A stretch of DNA of 64,000 nt from assembly GCF_046233715.1 (NCBI RefSeq), contig NZ_JBJNRJ010000010.1, positions 1 to 64,000 of the forward strand. Direction: 5' to 3'. The stretch comes from Trujillonella humicola. Its GTDB lineage: Bacteria > Actinomycetota > Actinomycetes > Mycobacteriales > Geodermatophilaceae. The position numbers and the translations under genes are program-made. Positions 7,226 through 16,168 of the stretch are shown here, one piece after another. The notes under the pieces were generated by a model. That model saw only the letters and a list, made by a program, of their open reading frames with translations. It did not search any database and had not been told where the DNA came from. Each line of letters opens with the position of its first letter. Within the stretch, counting starts at the first letter, position 1.

Positions 7226-8893
7226 GTGACCGACGTCCGGCCGGCTGCTCCCGGCCGCCCGATCCGGCGGCCGTCCTGGCCGGCCGGCGGCGGAGCCCGC
7301 CGTCCCTCGGGCCGGGACCGGCTGCACGGCCCGGTCCCGGGCCCGGTGTGGGCGTGGGGCGCGGCCGCCGCGGCCGCCGCCGTCCTGCTGGTCGTCTGGT
7401 CGGGGCGCCCGGGCGGCCTGCCGCCGCTGGACCGCGCGGCCACCGACCTGCTCGTCCCCGGCGGCCGGCGCCCGGACCTGGCGGCCGACCTGGCCCGGCT
7501 GGGTACCGAGCTCGGGTACCGCACGCTGTGGCTGCCCACCTCCCTCGTGCTGGTCTGGACGGCGCGCTGGCGGCACCTGCTGGTCTACCTGGGGAGCATC
7601 TCCGCGGTCGCCGCGGTGGCCCAGCTCGCGGTCGGGGAGGCCGTGCTGGTGCGCGCGGTCCGCGAGGAGGTCACCGGCTCACCGGAGGCGTTCGACCTCT
7701 CCGCCTGGCCGGAGGTCGTCCTCGCCACCGTCGCCGTCGGCACCCTGTACGTGCTGACCCCGTCCGGGCGAGCACGCCGCTGGGGCTGGGCGGCCGTGGT
7801 GGCCCTGCTGGCGCTGTGCACCGCCCCGCGGATCGCGCTCGGCGCGGACGACGCCTCCACCGCGGTCGCCAGCGCGGTCCTCGGCTGCGGCATCGCCGTC
7901 ATCACCTTCACCCTGCTCGCCCCGGAGCCGGCGTTCCCGGTCACCTACCGGCGGCGGGTGAAGGCCCACCTGGCCCTGGACCCGCCGCGGACCGCGCGGA
8001 TCCGAGCGGCGCTGCGCGACCAGCTCGGCCTGGAGCTCGCCTCGATCGAGCCGTACCGGCTCGACGGCTCCGCGGGGTCCACGCCGTGCCGGCTGATCCT
8101 GGCCGGCGGCCCCCCGGAGGTCCTCTTCGGCAAGCTGTACTCGCTCACCCACCTGCGCTCGGACCGCTGGTACAAGCTGTTCCGGGTGCTGCGCTACGGC
8201 CGGCTGGAGGACGAGGCGCCGTTCTCCTCGGTGCGCCGCCTCGTCGAGCACGAGGACTACATGCTGCGGCTGCTGCGCGACGGCGGCGTCCGCGTGCCCG
8301 CGCCCGTGGGGGTGGTCGAGGTGGTGCCCGGCCGCGAGTACCTGCTGGTCACCGAGTTCGTCCCGGGCGCCGTCGAGGTCCTGGACTCGGGGATGGGCGA
8401 GGCGGTCCTGGACGACGCCCTGCACCAGGTGCGGCAGCTGTGGGCGGCCGGCGCGGCGCACCGCGACGTGAAGCCCTCGAACGTGCTGGCCCGGGATGAC
8501 CGCGTCGTCCTCGTGGACGTGTCGTTCGGCGAGCTGCGGCCCTCGCGCTGGCGGCAGGCCGTCGACCTGGCGAACATGCTGCTGATCTGCGCGCTGGCCG
8601 CCGACCCCGACCGGGTGCGGGCCCGGGCGCGGCGGCTGTTCACCGACGAGGAGCTCGCCGAGGCGTTCGCGACCACGAACTCCCTGACGGTGCCGCGGCA
8701 GCTGCGCCGGCGGATGGAGGACGACGGCCGCGACCTCGTGGCGCTGCTGCGCCGCGGGCTCCCGGTCCACCCGAGGATCCGCGTGCAGCGCTGGAGCGCC
8801 CGTCGGATGCTGCTGGCCCTCGGGACCGTCGGCGGGGCCCTCCTGACCGCGTGGCTGGTGGCCCTCAACCTCCGCGCCGGGGGCCTGCTGTGA
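7226..8893 (+). CDS. Membrane kinase-like protein with degenerate PAP2 region
   Basis: About 555 residues. The N-terminal half has several membrane spans arranged like a PAP2 domain, but the catalytic signatures are lost: SAWPE stands where SGHS is expected, and RIALGADDAS where R..H..D is expected. The C-terminal half is kinase-like: LFGKLY for the ATP lysine, EHED for the helix-C region, an intact catalytic loop HRDVKPSNVL, then VDVSFGE in place of DFG. A final membrane helix ends the protein. It is a relative of the 3481-5892 fusion with the opposite pattern of decay. The start is uncertain: GTG 7226 is used here; ATG 7196 is in frame. Its stop overlaps the next gene (GTGA), so coupling to the P-type ATPase is likely. 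Confidence 0.7.
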   Translation: MTDVRPAAPGRPIRRPSWPAGGGARRPSGRDRLHGPVPGPVWAWGAAAAAAAVLLVVWSGRPGGLPPLDRAATDLLVPGGRRPDLAADLARLGTELGYRTLWLPTSLVLVWTARWRHLLVYLGSISAVAAVAQLAVGEAVLVRAVREEVTGSPEAFDLSAWPEVVLATVAVGTLYVLTPSGRARRWGWAAVVALLALCTAPRIALGADDASTAVASAVLGCGIAVITFTLLAPEPAFPVTYRRRVKAHLALDPPRTARIRAALRDQLGLELASIEPYRLDGSAGSTPCRLILAGGPPEVLFGKLYSLTHLRSDRWYKLFRVLRYGRLEDEAPFSSVRRLVEHEDYMLRLLRDGGVRVPAPVGVVEVVPGREYLLVTEFVPGAVEVLDSGMGEAVLDDALHQVRQLWAAGAAHRDVKPSNVLARDDRVVLVDVSFGELRPSRWRQAVDLANMLLICALAADPDRVRARARRLFTDEELAEAFATTNSLTVPRQLRRRMEDDGRDLVALLRRGLPVHPRIRVQRWSARRMLLALGTVGGALLTAWLVALNLRAGGLL

Positions 8894-11367
8894 CCGCCGG
8901 GGCGCAGGCGCCCGCGCAGGCACGGCCGGCGACACCGCCCGCCGGCCTGACCGCGGCGCAGGTGGCCGACCGGGTCGCCGCCGGGGCGGTCAACGCCACG
9001 GCGGCCCGCACCAGCCGCACGGTGGCCGAGATCCTGCGGGCCAACGTGCTCACCTTCTTCAACGGCCTGCTCGCCGCCCTGTGGGTGGTCGCCGCGCTGA
9101 CCGGCCGGTGGCAGAACGCGCTGTTCGGCGGGGTGGTGGTGGCCAACGCGGCGATCGGCATCTCCCAGGAGCTGCGGGCCAAGCGGACGCTGGACCGGCT
9201 GGCCGTCCTCAGCGCCCCGCGGGCCCGTCCGGTGCGCGACGGCCGGGAGCAGGAGGTGGCGGTCGAGGACGTCGTCCTCGACGACCTGCTGGTGGTCCGG
9301 GCCGGCGACCAGGTGCCGGTGGACGGCGTCCTGCGCGACGGCAGCGGCCTGTCGGTCGACGAGTCGCTGCTCACCGGCGAGTCCGATGCCGTGGGCAAGG
9401 CGCCGGGGGACCGGCTGCTGTCGGGCTCGGTCGTCCTCGCCGGCAGCGGCGCGATGCAGGCCACCGCGGTGGGGGCGGCCGCTTACGCCGCTCGCCTGGC
9501 GGCCGAGGCGCGCGTGTTCACCACCGCCCGGTCGGAGCTGCAGGAGGGCACGACCCGGATCCTGCGCTGGATCGCCGTGGGCCTGCTGGTCGTCGGCCCG
9601 CTGGTGCTGTGGAGCCAGTTCCGGACCGAGGACAACGCCGACTGGCGCGACGCGGTCACCGGCACCGTCGGCGCGCTGGTCGGGATGGTCCCCGAGGGGC
9701 TGGTGCTGCTCACCACGCTGGCCTTCCTCGTGGCCACCCTCGGCCTGACCCGGCGGCAGGTGCTGGTCCAGGAGCTGCCGGCGGTGGAGGGGCTGGCCCG
9801 CGTCGACGTCGTGTGCCTGGACAAGACCGGCACCCTCACCTCCGGCGACGTCGCCTTCGACGAGCTCGTCCCGCTCGCCCCCGACGACGGGGTGCCGGCG
9901 GCGCTGGCCCTGCTCGCCGCCGCCGACGGTGGCAACGCGACCGCGCGGGCACTGGCCGCCGCCTTCCCCGACACCGGCGGTGGGCGGGCGGTCGGCGGCG
10001 TGCCGTTCGCGTCGTCGCGCAAGTGGTCGGCGCTGCGCACGGCCGGGGACGTCACCTGGGTGCTCGGCGCGCCGGAGATGGTGCTGCCGGCCCCCTCCGG
10101 CCCGGCCGGGCGGGACGCCCGGGGCCGGGCCGACGACCTGGCCGCCGCCGGGCGGCGGGTGCTGCTGCTGGCCCGGTCGGCGCGCCCGTGGAGCGGCACC
10201 GCGGCCGATCCTGGCCTGCCGGCCGGTCTCGAGCCGGTGGCGCTCGTGGTGCTGGCCGAGCGGATCCGCCCCGACGCCGCCGAGGTGCTGGGCTTCTTCA
10301 CCGACCAGGGCGTCGCCCTGAAGATCATCTCGGGGGACAACCCCCGCACCGTGGGCGCGGTGGCCGCGGCCGTGGGCGTCCCCGGCGTCGACGGCGCCGG
10401 GGACGCCGTCGACGCCCGTGGCCTGCCGGAGGACGAGGCCGGGCTGGGGGAGGCGCTGGAGGAGGCGAGCGTCTTCGGCCGGGTCACCCCGCACCAGAAG
10501 CGGGCCATGGTGCGGGCGCTGCGCGCCCGGGGCCACGTGGTCGCGATGACCGGCGACGGCGTCAACGACGCGCTCGCGCTCAAGGACGCCGACATCGGCG
10601 TCGCCATGGGCAACGGCGCCCCGGCGACGCGGGCGGTGGCGCAGCTGGTCCTGCTCGACGGCCGGTTCGCCTCCCTGCCGCACGCCGTCGCCGAGGGACG
10701 CCGGGTCATCGCCAACATCGAGCGGGCGGCCAACCTGTTCCTGGTCAAGAACGTGTACAGCCTGGTCCTCGCCCTGGTCACGGTGGCCACGCTGGTGGCC
10801 TACCCGCTGGCCCCGGTGCAGCTGACGCTGATCTCCGTCCTCACCATCGGTGTGCCCGGCGCCTTCCTCGCGCTGGCGCCGAACCGGCGGCGCTACGTGC
10901 CGGGCTTCGTCGCGCGGGTGCTGCGGTTCTCGGTGCCCGCCGGGGCCGTCGTCGCCGCTGCGGCGTACGCGGGCTATGCCGGCACGCGGCTGCTCGACCC
11001 CGGCGGTGGGGTGCCGGCGGCCCGCACCACGGCGACGGTCGTCGTCCTCGTCGTCGCGCTGTGGATCCTCGCCGTCCTGGCCCGGCCGCTGACCGCCGGG
11101 AAGGCGGTGCTGGTGGCCGCCATGGCCGGCCTCGCCGCGCTCGCGATCGCGGCGCCGTCGTTCCGCACCGACGTCCTCCTGCTGGAACCGTCCCCGGTGG
11201 GGCTGCTGCTGGCCGCGGGCCTGGGCGCCGCCGGCGCGCTGCTGGTCGAGGTCGTCGCGCGGCTGGGGGCCTACGGCCCCGCCGGGACGGACCTCCGGCC
11301 CCGTCCGCGCGGCGGGCGGGGTCCCCAGCATCGTGCGCAGGGAGCCGACCTCGAGGAGCCGTCATGA
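8890..11367 (+). CDS. P-type ATPase, CtpE-like (putative Ca2+ pump)
   Basis: An 825-residue cation pump with LLTGESD in the actuator domain, DKTGTLT (Asp about 311), KWSAL in the nucleotide domain and TGDGVNDALALKDAD in the hinge. The M4 region GMVPEGLVLLT and the linker QVLVQELPAVEGLARVD before the phosphorylation site are typical of the CtpE group of actinobacteria, for which calcium uptake has been described in mycobacteria. It is clearly not a copy of the 426-3053 pump. The GTG start overlaps the kinase-like gene stop, and its own stop overlaps the next gene start (ATGA), so it is the second gene of a four-gene chain. Confidence 0.88.
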   Translation: MTAGAQAPAQARPATPPAGLTAAQVADRVAAGAVNATAARTSRTVAEILRANVLTFFNGLLAALWVVAALTGRWQNALFGGVVVANAAIGISQELRAKRTLDRLAVLSAPRARPVRDGREQEVAVEDVVLDDLLVVRAGDQVPVDGVLRDGSGLSVDESLLTGESDAVGKAPGDRLLSGSVVLAGSGAMQATAVGAAAYAARLAAEARVFTTARSELQEGTTRILRWIAVGLLVVGPLVLWSQFRTEDNADWRDAVTGTVGALVGMVPEGLVLLTTLAFLVATLGLTRRQVLVQELPAVEGLARVDVVCLDKTGTLTSGDVAFDELVPLAPDDGVPAALALLAAADGGNATARALAAAFPDTGGGRAVGGVPFASSRKWSALRTAGDVTWVLGAPEMVLPAPSGPAGRDARGRADDLAAAGRRVLLLARSARPWSGTAADPGLPAGLEPVALVVLAERIRPDAAEVLGFFTDQGVALKIISGDNPRTVGAVAAAVGVPGVDGAGDAVDARGLPEDEAGLGEALEEASVFGRVTPHQKRAMVRALRARGHVVAMTGDGVNDALALKDADIGVAMGNGAPATRAVAQLVLLDGRFASLPHAVAEGRRVIANIERAANLFLVKNVYSLVLALVTVATLVAYPLAPVQLTLISVLTIGVPGAFLALAPNRRRYVPGFVARVLRFSVPAGAVVAAAAYAGYAGTRLLDPGGGVPAARTTATVVVLVVALWILAVLARPLTAGKAVLVAAMAGLAALAIAAPSFRTDVLLLEPSPVGLLLAAGLGAAGALLVEVVARLGAYGPAGTDLRPRPRGGRGPQHRAQGADLEEPS

Positions 11368-11831
11368 CCCGGACCCGTCCTGCGCCGAGCCCTGCCCCGG
11401 CGCCCGCCGCCGTACCGTCGCCGCCACCGCCCGGTCGCCGGGCCGGGCACGCCCTGGGCGCGCTGGTGGACGCCGTGCTGCTGGTCGCGATCCACGCCTG
11501 GCCCGGCTGGGACGTCGTGCCCCTCCTCACCGGCGAGACCCCGCGGGTGCTCGGCGTCGTCACCGCCGCGCTGGTCGCCGGCCTCGTCGTCCACCTCGTG
11601 CAGGTGCTCCGCACCCCGGCCTGGGTGGCCCCGGCCGGGCTGGTCGTGACCTCGGCGCTCGGCGCGGTGGCCACCGCCGCGGTGTACCGGGTGTTCCCGT
11701 TCGACGTCACCGGCGGGTGGGAGGTCGTGTTCCGGGTCGTCCTCGTCGTCGGTGTGGTCGGATCCTGCATCGGCGTCGTCGCGGCCCTGGCGTCGCTGCT
11801 GCGGATGTACGCGGCGGGGAGCTCCCGGTGA
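11364..11831 (+). CDS. Small four-span membrane protein
   Basis: A 155-residue protein: a proline/alanine-rich cytosolic leader of about 25 residues, then four hydrophobic segments (around residues 30-48, 58-76, 84-104 and 118-145). No family is recognised. It is translationally coupled on both sides: its ATG overlaps the ATPase stop, and its stop overlaps the carboxylesterase start. This placement suggests an accessory subunit or envelope partner of the CtpE-like pump, which is inference only. Confidence 0.65.
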   Translation: MTRTRPAPSPAPAPAAVPSPPPPGRRAGHALGALVDAVLLVAIHAWPGWDVVPLLTGETPRVLGVVTAALVAGLVVHLVQVLRTPAWVAPAGLVVTSALGAVATAAVYRVFPFDVTGGWEVVFRVVLVVGVVGSCIGVVAALASLLRMYAAGSSR

Positions 11832-13381
11832 GCGCGCCGGTGCTGGGCGACCGCGGCACCGCACCGGTCGTGCACGTCCGCAGCGGCCGGCTGCGCGGCC
11901 TGCGGACCCGGGGTGCGTGCGCCTACCTCGGCGTTCCCTACGCCGCGCCGCCGGTCGGTCCCCGGCGGTTGCGTCCGCCCGCGCCGGTCGAGCCGTGGGA
12001 GGGCGTCCGCGACGCCACCGTGCTGGGCCCCGAGCCGCCGCAGCCGCAGTTCGGCGAGGACCCCAGCGGGATGGTCTGGGACCCGGCCGCACCGGGCGAC
12101 GACTGCCTGAACCTCAACGTGTGGACACCGGACCCGGGGGAGACCGGGCTGCCGGTCCTGGTGTGGACACCCGGGGGCGCCTTCCACTACTCCTCGGGCG
12201 GCAGCTACGACGGCAGCCGCTTCGCCCGCGACGGCGTGGTGTGCGTGCCGATCAACTGGCGCACCGGTGCCGACGGGTTCCTGTACCTCGGGAACGGGGA
12301 CGACGGCGCGAACCTGGGCCTGCTCGACCACGTCGCCGCGCTGGAGTGGGTGCACGAGAACATCGCCGCGTTCGGCGGCGACCCCGACCGGGTCACCGTC
12401 TGCGGGGAGTCGGCCGGGGCCATGTGCATCGGGTCGCTGCTGTCCATGCCGCGTGCGGCGGGCCTGTTCCGCCGGGCGGTGCTCCAGAGCGGCGCCGCCT
12501 CCCACGTGGTCGCGCCGGACGACGCCGCCCGCATCGGCGCCCGGCTCGCCGACCTGCTGGGGGTCCCCGCGACGAGGGAGGCCCTCGCCGCGGTGCCGGT
12601 CGACCGGCTGCTCGAGGCACAGGCCGTGGTGGACGGCGAGGTGGTCGCCGACCCCGATCCGGCCCGCTGGGGGCCGGCCGTGGTGGCGAGCACGATGCCG
12701 TTCCACCCGGTGGTCGACGGCGCGGTCCTGCCCGCCCCGCCGCTGGACCGGATCGCCGGCGGGTCGGCCGCGGACGTCGACGTCCTGCTGGGCACCAACT
12801 CCGACGACTGGCGGCTGTTCCCCGTGCTCGGCGGCTACCTGGACACGGTCACCGACGACGTGCTGACCGCGCCCGTGGAGGTGTCGGGCAGCCGGGGGCT
12901 GGCCGCCTTCGGGCTGGACCCGGCCGCGGCCCTGGCCGCCCACCGCGCCGCCGACCCGGGCCTGCCCGCCGGCGAGGTGCTGGCGGCGGTGCTCACCGAC
13001 TGGTGGGTGCGCGTCCCGGCGCTGCGGCTGGCCGACGCCCACGCGCCGGGCCCGGCGGCCACGTTCGTGTACGAGTTCGCCTGGCCCTCGCCCGCCTTCG
13101 GCGGCGCGCTGGGCGCCTGCCACGGGCTGGAGATCCCCTTCGTGTTCGACACCCTCGACCTCGGCCGGCAGCAGATGCTCGGCGGCGCGCTGGGCGAGGA
13201 CCCGCCCCAGGCGCTGGCCGACACCGTGCACCGGGCCTGGGTGGACTTCGCCGCGACCGGGGACCCCGGCTGGCCGCGCTACGAGCTGCCCCGGCGGGCG
13301 GTGATGCGCCTGGACGTCGAGCCACGTCTGCTGGAGGACCCCTACGCGCTCGAGCGTGACCGGTGGGCCGGCATCCGCTGA
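11828..13381 (+). CDS. Type B carboxylesterase (alpha/beta hydrolase)
   Basis: A 517-residue carboxylesterase/lipase of the type B family. The nucleophile motif GESAG is clear, as are the family stretches YLGVPYAAPPVG near the N-terminus, EDCLNLNVWTP-like DDCLNLNVWTP and FGGDPDRVTVCGESAG. A catalytic His is expected in GACHGLEIPFVFD. The oxyanion-hole strand is unusual: the family normally has HGGAF, while this protein reads WTPGGAF, with Pro for His. No signal peptide is seen, so the enzyme is probably cytosolic. It ends a four-gene overlapping operon with a kinase-like protein and a P-type ATPase. The substrate is unknown; ester or lipid hydrolysis is the family role. Confidence 0.85.
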   Translation: MSAPVLGDRGTAPVVHVRSGRLRGLRTRGACAYLGVPYAAPPVGPRRLRPPAPVEPWEGVRDATVLGPEPPQPQFGEDPSGMVWDPAAPGDDCLNLNVWTPDPGETGLPVLVWTPGGAFHYSSGGSYDGSRFARDGVVCVPINWRTGADGFLYLGNGDDGANLGLLDHVAALEWVHENIAAFGGDPDRVTVCGESAGAMCIGSLLSMPRAAGLFRRAVLQSGAASHVVAPDDAARIGARLADLLGVPATREALAAVPVDRLLEAQAVVDGEVVADPDPARWGPAVVASTMPFHPVVDGAVLPAPPLDRIAGGSAADVDVLLGTNSDDWRLFPVLGGYLDTVTDDVLTAPVEVSGSRGLAAFGLDPAAALAAHRAADPGLPAGEVLAAVLTDWWVRVPALRLADAHAPGPAATFVYEFAWPSPAFGGALGACHGLEIPFVFDTLDLGRQQMLGGALGEDPPQALADTVHRAWVDFAATGDPGWPRYELPRRAVMRLDVEPRLLEDPYALERDRWAGIR

Positions 13382-13400
13382 CCCGCGGCCGGCGCGGAGC

Positions 13401-14976
13401 TCAGCAGCCCCGCACCGCGTAGTCGCGGATCGGGGGCCACGAGGCCGGCGGGGTCGTGTTCCAGTCCCAGATCGACACCCCGATCGCGCCCTGGTCGGCC
13501 GCCGCGCGCGCCATGGCCGCGTAGTCGCTCGCGGGGATGCCGGTGCCGAACCCGCCGATGACCGAGACGGCGGCGCAGGGCTCCCCGAGGTTGGCGCGCA
13601 CCCGGGCGATGTTCTCGCCGGTGTACCGGTAGGCGTCCCGCCAGCCGGAGGCCGCCGTCCGGTTGCTCCAGTACGCCATGGGCAGCCAGACCTGGTAGTG
13701 CGGAGCGAGCTGCCGCCAGGGGAACCGCGGCCAGTAGGCGGTGTTGAGCACGTCGGTGACCACCGGAGGGAGGACGATGGCGCCGAGCGTGGTCGACGGC
13801 GCGTACGCGGCCAGCCGGGCCGACAGGTCGACCAGCCGGGCGTTGCGCAGGTCGACGTCGGCCACCGTGAGGTCCTCGATGTCGACCGCGACCGCGTCGA
13901 ACGCCTGCCCGGACGCGCGGAAGTCGACCATGGCCCGCAGTCGCCGCAGGTCGGCCTCGACGTCGGTCAGCTCGGGGAGGTACCAGGCCACCACCTGCAT
14001 GCCGCGCGCGTGCGCGCGGGTGAGGAACTGGCCGAGCAGGTCGGGGCTGATCAGGTCCGGGTAGCGCGGGTCCTTGGACGCCGCCTGCAGGTAGATCGTG
14101 TCCACCCCGGCGGCGGCCATGGCGTCGACGGCCGAGGGCGCGATCGGCGGGTTCGGCCCGCCGAACTCCCGGCTGAAGCCGAACCTCGAGACCCACGTCC
14201 CCGACCGGTCGTAGGGGTCCAGGAGTGCCGTGCGCACGTTCCCGGTCGCCTCGGTCCAGCGCAGGAACCCCCGTTGGAAGTCGCTCTGCCGACCGGCGTT
14301 CACGCTGTACTCGTCGGTGATGGGGTAGCCCAGCGGGCTGCGCTCCCAGCCCATCGCCCGCCCAGCGGGCGAGGATCGCGCCGTGCACCTCGTGCGCACC
14401 GGTCGCCGGCGTCCAGTAGATGGCGCCGCCCTGGAAGAAGCTCGCCCGCCCGACCCCGTCGGGCATGGGGAACTCGTCGGTCACCGGGTACCCCAGCACG
14501 CTGCGCTCCAGCCCCATCGAGCGCCACTTCGCGAGGATCGCGCCGTGCACCTCGTGCGCGCCCGTGGACGGCGTCCAGTAGATGGCCCCGCGCTGGAAGA
14601 AGGAACCGCGGCCGATCCCGTCGGGGGCGGTGAGCTCGTCGGTGACGGGGTAGCCGAGCAGGCTGCGTTCCCAGCCCATCGAGCCCCACTTCGCGAGGAT
14701 CGCGCCGTGCACCTCCCGGGCGCCGGTCGCCGGGGTCCAGTAGATCGAGCCGCCGCGGTAGTACTGGAAGCAGCCGACCCGGTCGGGCGTGGGCAGGACC
14801 GCCGTGGTGGGCGCGCCCAGGAAGCCGGCCACCCCGCCGAGCTCGCAGTGGCGGCGCACCACCGGGTCGGCCTGGGTGCACACCGGTGCGGCGGCTGCGG
14901 GCACGGTCGCGAGCCCGGCCGTGAGGAGGGCGACCACGACGGCCGCCAGCGCCGTTCCGAACCGTCGGAGCCGCAT
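13401..14976 (-). pseudogene. Secreted LGFP-repeat / glycosidase-like protein, frameshifted
   Basis: The reading begins at ATG 14976 (GGAGGTGG upstream) with a clear signal peptide, then LGFP repeats of 54 residues (162-bp DNA period) carrying IYWTPATGA.EVHGAILAKW and GYPVTDE. LGFP repeats are known from actinobacterial envelope proteins. In the last repeat, near 14352-14366, the frame shifts by one base (TGGGCGGGCGATGGG against the sister repeat TGGGGCTCGATGGG). The second frame continues with a TIM-barrel-like domain of about 280 residues (VDTIYLQAASKD, MQVVAWYLPE, DAVAVDIED, VWLPMAYWS, GVSIWDWNT) that looks like a putative glycoside hydrolase. The full product would be about 525 residues. 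The shift may be a sequencing slip, since both halves keep good coding character. Confidence 0.75.
14371..14720 (-). repeat. 162-bp tandem repeats encoding LGFP units
   Basis: The sequence gaggatcgcgccgtgcacct recurs at about 14371, 14533 and 14695, exactly 162 bases apart. Each unit encodes one 54-residue LGFP repeat of the secreted protein. High DNA identity makes this a likely place for recombination or assembly error. Confidence 0.75.
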
Positions 14977-15059
14977 CGCGAACCACCTCCACGCCGGCCC
15001 GGGCGCCGCAGCCGTGGTCGGCGAGGAGGACGATCCCCGGCCGCGGGGAGCCCGGGCCA

Positions 15060-15073
15060 GGGGCACCGGTCCC
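15060..15073 (-). promoter_or_regulatory. DosR-like box D1 (GGGACCGGTGCCCC)
   Basis: Full match to GGGAC-N4-GNCCC on the minus strand, in the divergent spacer between the LGFP-repeat gene and the tandem USP gene. Confidence 0.45.
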
Positions 15074-15095
15074 GGGCACCAGGGTCGTTCGCCGG

Positions 15096-15109
15096 TGGCC
15101 GTCGGTCCC
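15096..15109 (-). promoter_or_regulatory. DosR-like box D2 (GGGACCGACGGCCA)
   Basis: Second box in the same spacer, 36 bases from D1 and 62 bases before the USP start; the last base of the GNCCC half differs. Confidence 0.4.
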
Positions 15110-15170
15110 GGCACCCGCGCATGGTCGCCGGGAGACCCCGGACCGCGGGGCCGGCCAGCGAGGAGCAGCC

Positions 15171-16160
15171 ATGCACGGACCCGAGACCGGTGGTCGGCCC
15201 CGCGTGGTGGTGGGCGTGGACGGATCGCCCGGGAGCACCGCCGCCCTGGCGCACGCCATGCGGGAGGCGGCGGGCCGGGGAGCCGACCTGGAGGTGGTCG
15301 CGGCCTACCCGGTTCCGCTGCCGCTGGCCGGCGGCGTGCGGGCGCTGGTGCCCGACCCGGAGGCGCTGGCCCGGGACACCGCGGCCCGCGCCCGGGCGTC
15401 GGTCGAGGAGGTGCGCCGGGCCGTGGGGCCCCTCGGAGACGACGAGGAAACCGTCGACCTCGTCGTCTCCGAGGGCCCGGCCGGGCCGGTCCTGGTCGAG
15501 CGCTCGCGGGACGCCGAGCTGCTCGTCGTCGGCAGCCGCGGGCGGGGCGCCGTCCGCAGCGCGCTGCTGGGGTCGGTGGCCCTGCACTGCGCCACCGGCG
15601 CCACCTGCCCGGTGGTGCTCGTGCCGCCGCACCCGGCTCCGCTCGCGCCGGAGCCACGCGTGGTGGCCGGCGTGGACGGGTCGGCGGGCGCTCGCGCGGC
15701 GCTGGCCGTCGCGCTCCGGGAGGCACGGCGGGCCGGCGCCTCGCTGGAGGTGCTGGCCGCCTACGAGCCCGCGGAGCTGTCGACCGAGACCTACGGCTAC
15801 GTGCCGGCGACCATGCGTGAGCTGCGCGCCGAGGTGGAGCGGGGCACGTGGCGGCTGGTCGAGGAGGTCGTGCAGGAGCTCGCCGAGGACGACGGGACCG
15901 ACGTCGGCCCGCCGGTCGAGGTGGTGGTGGTCGAGGGCACCGCGGCCGAGGCCCTGGTGCGCAGCGCCGCCCGGGCCGCGCACCTGGTCGTGGGGACCCG
16001 CGGCCACGGCGGCATCCGGGGCCTGCTCCTGGGGTCGGTGGCGCTGCGCTGCCTGGTGGCCGCGCCGTGCCCCGTCATGGTGGTGCCCCTGCCGTCCCGG
16101 CCGGCGGGAGCGCCGGTGGCGAGGCCGGCCGAACCCGCCGCGGGGGTGAGCGCGCCCTGA
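15171..16160 (+). CDS. Tandem-domain universal stress protein
   Basis: A 329-residue protein with two USP domains. Domain 1 (about 9-150) opens with VVVGVDGSPGS and carries the ATP loop GSRGRGAVRSALLGSVA; domain 2 (about 161-310) opens with VVAGVDGSAGA and carries GTRGHGGIRGLLLGSVA. Both keep the G-x2-G-x9-G(S/T) ATP-binding pattern, so this resembles the nucleotide-binding tandem USPs such as Rv2623, which is DosR-controlled in M. tuberculosis. The ATG follows GAGGAG at good spacing. A gap of only eight bases separates it from the acyltransferase gene, suggesting one transcript. Confidence 0.92.
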   Translation: MHGPETGGRPRVVVGVDGSPGSTAALAHAMREAAGRGADLEVVAAYPVPLPLAGGVRALVPDPEALARDTAARARASVEEVRRAVGPLGDDEETVDLVVSEGPAGPVLVERSRDAELLVVGSRGRGAVRSALLGSVALHCATGATCPVVLVPPHPAPLAPEPRVVAGVDGSAGARAALAVALREARRAGASLEVLAAYEPAELSTETYGYVPATMRELRAEVERGTWRLVEEVVQELAEDDGTDVGPPVEVVVVEGTAAEALVRSAARAAHLVVGTRGHGGIRGLLLGSVALRCLVAAPCPVMVVPLPSRPAGAPVARPAEPAAGVSAP

Positions 16161-16168
16161 CCTCGCCG

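Noticed and set aside
8257..11331. Antisense open frame of about 1000 codons opposite the CtpE-like ATPase
   Set aside because: Same GC-bias shadow; the sense frame has all P-type ATPase motifs.
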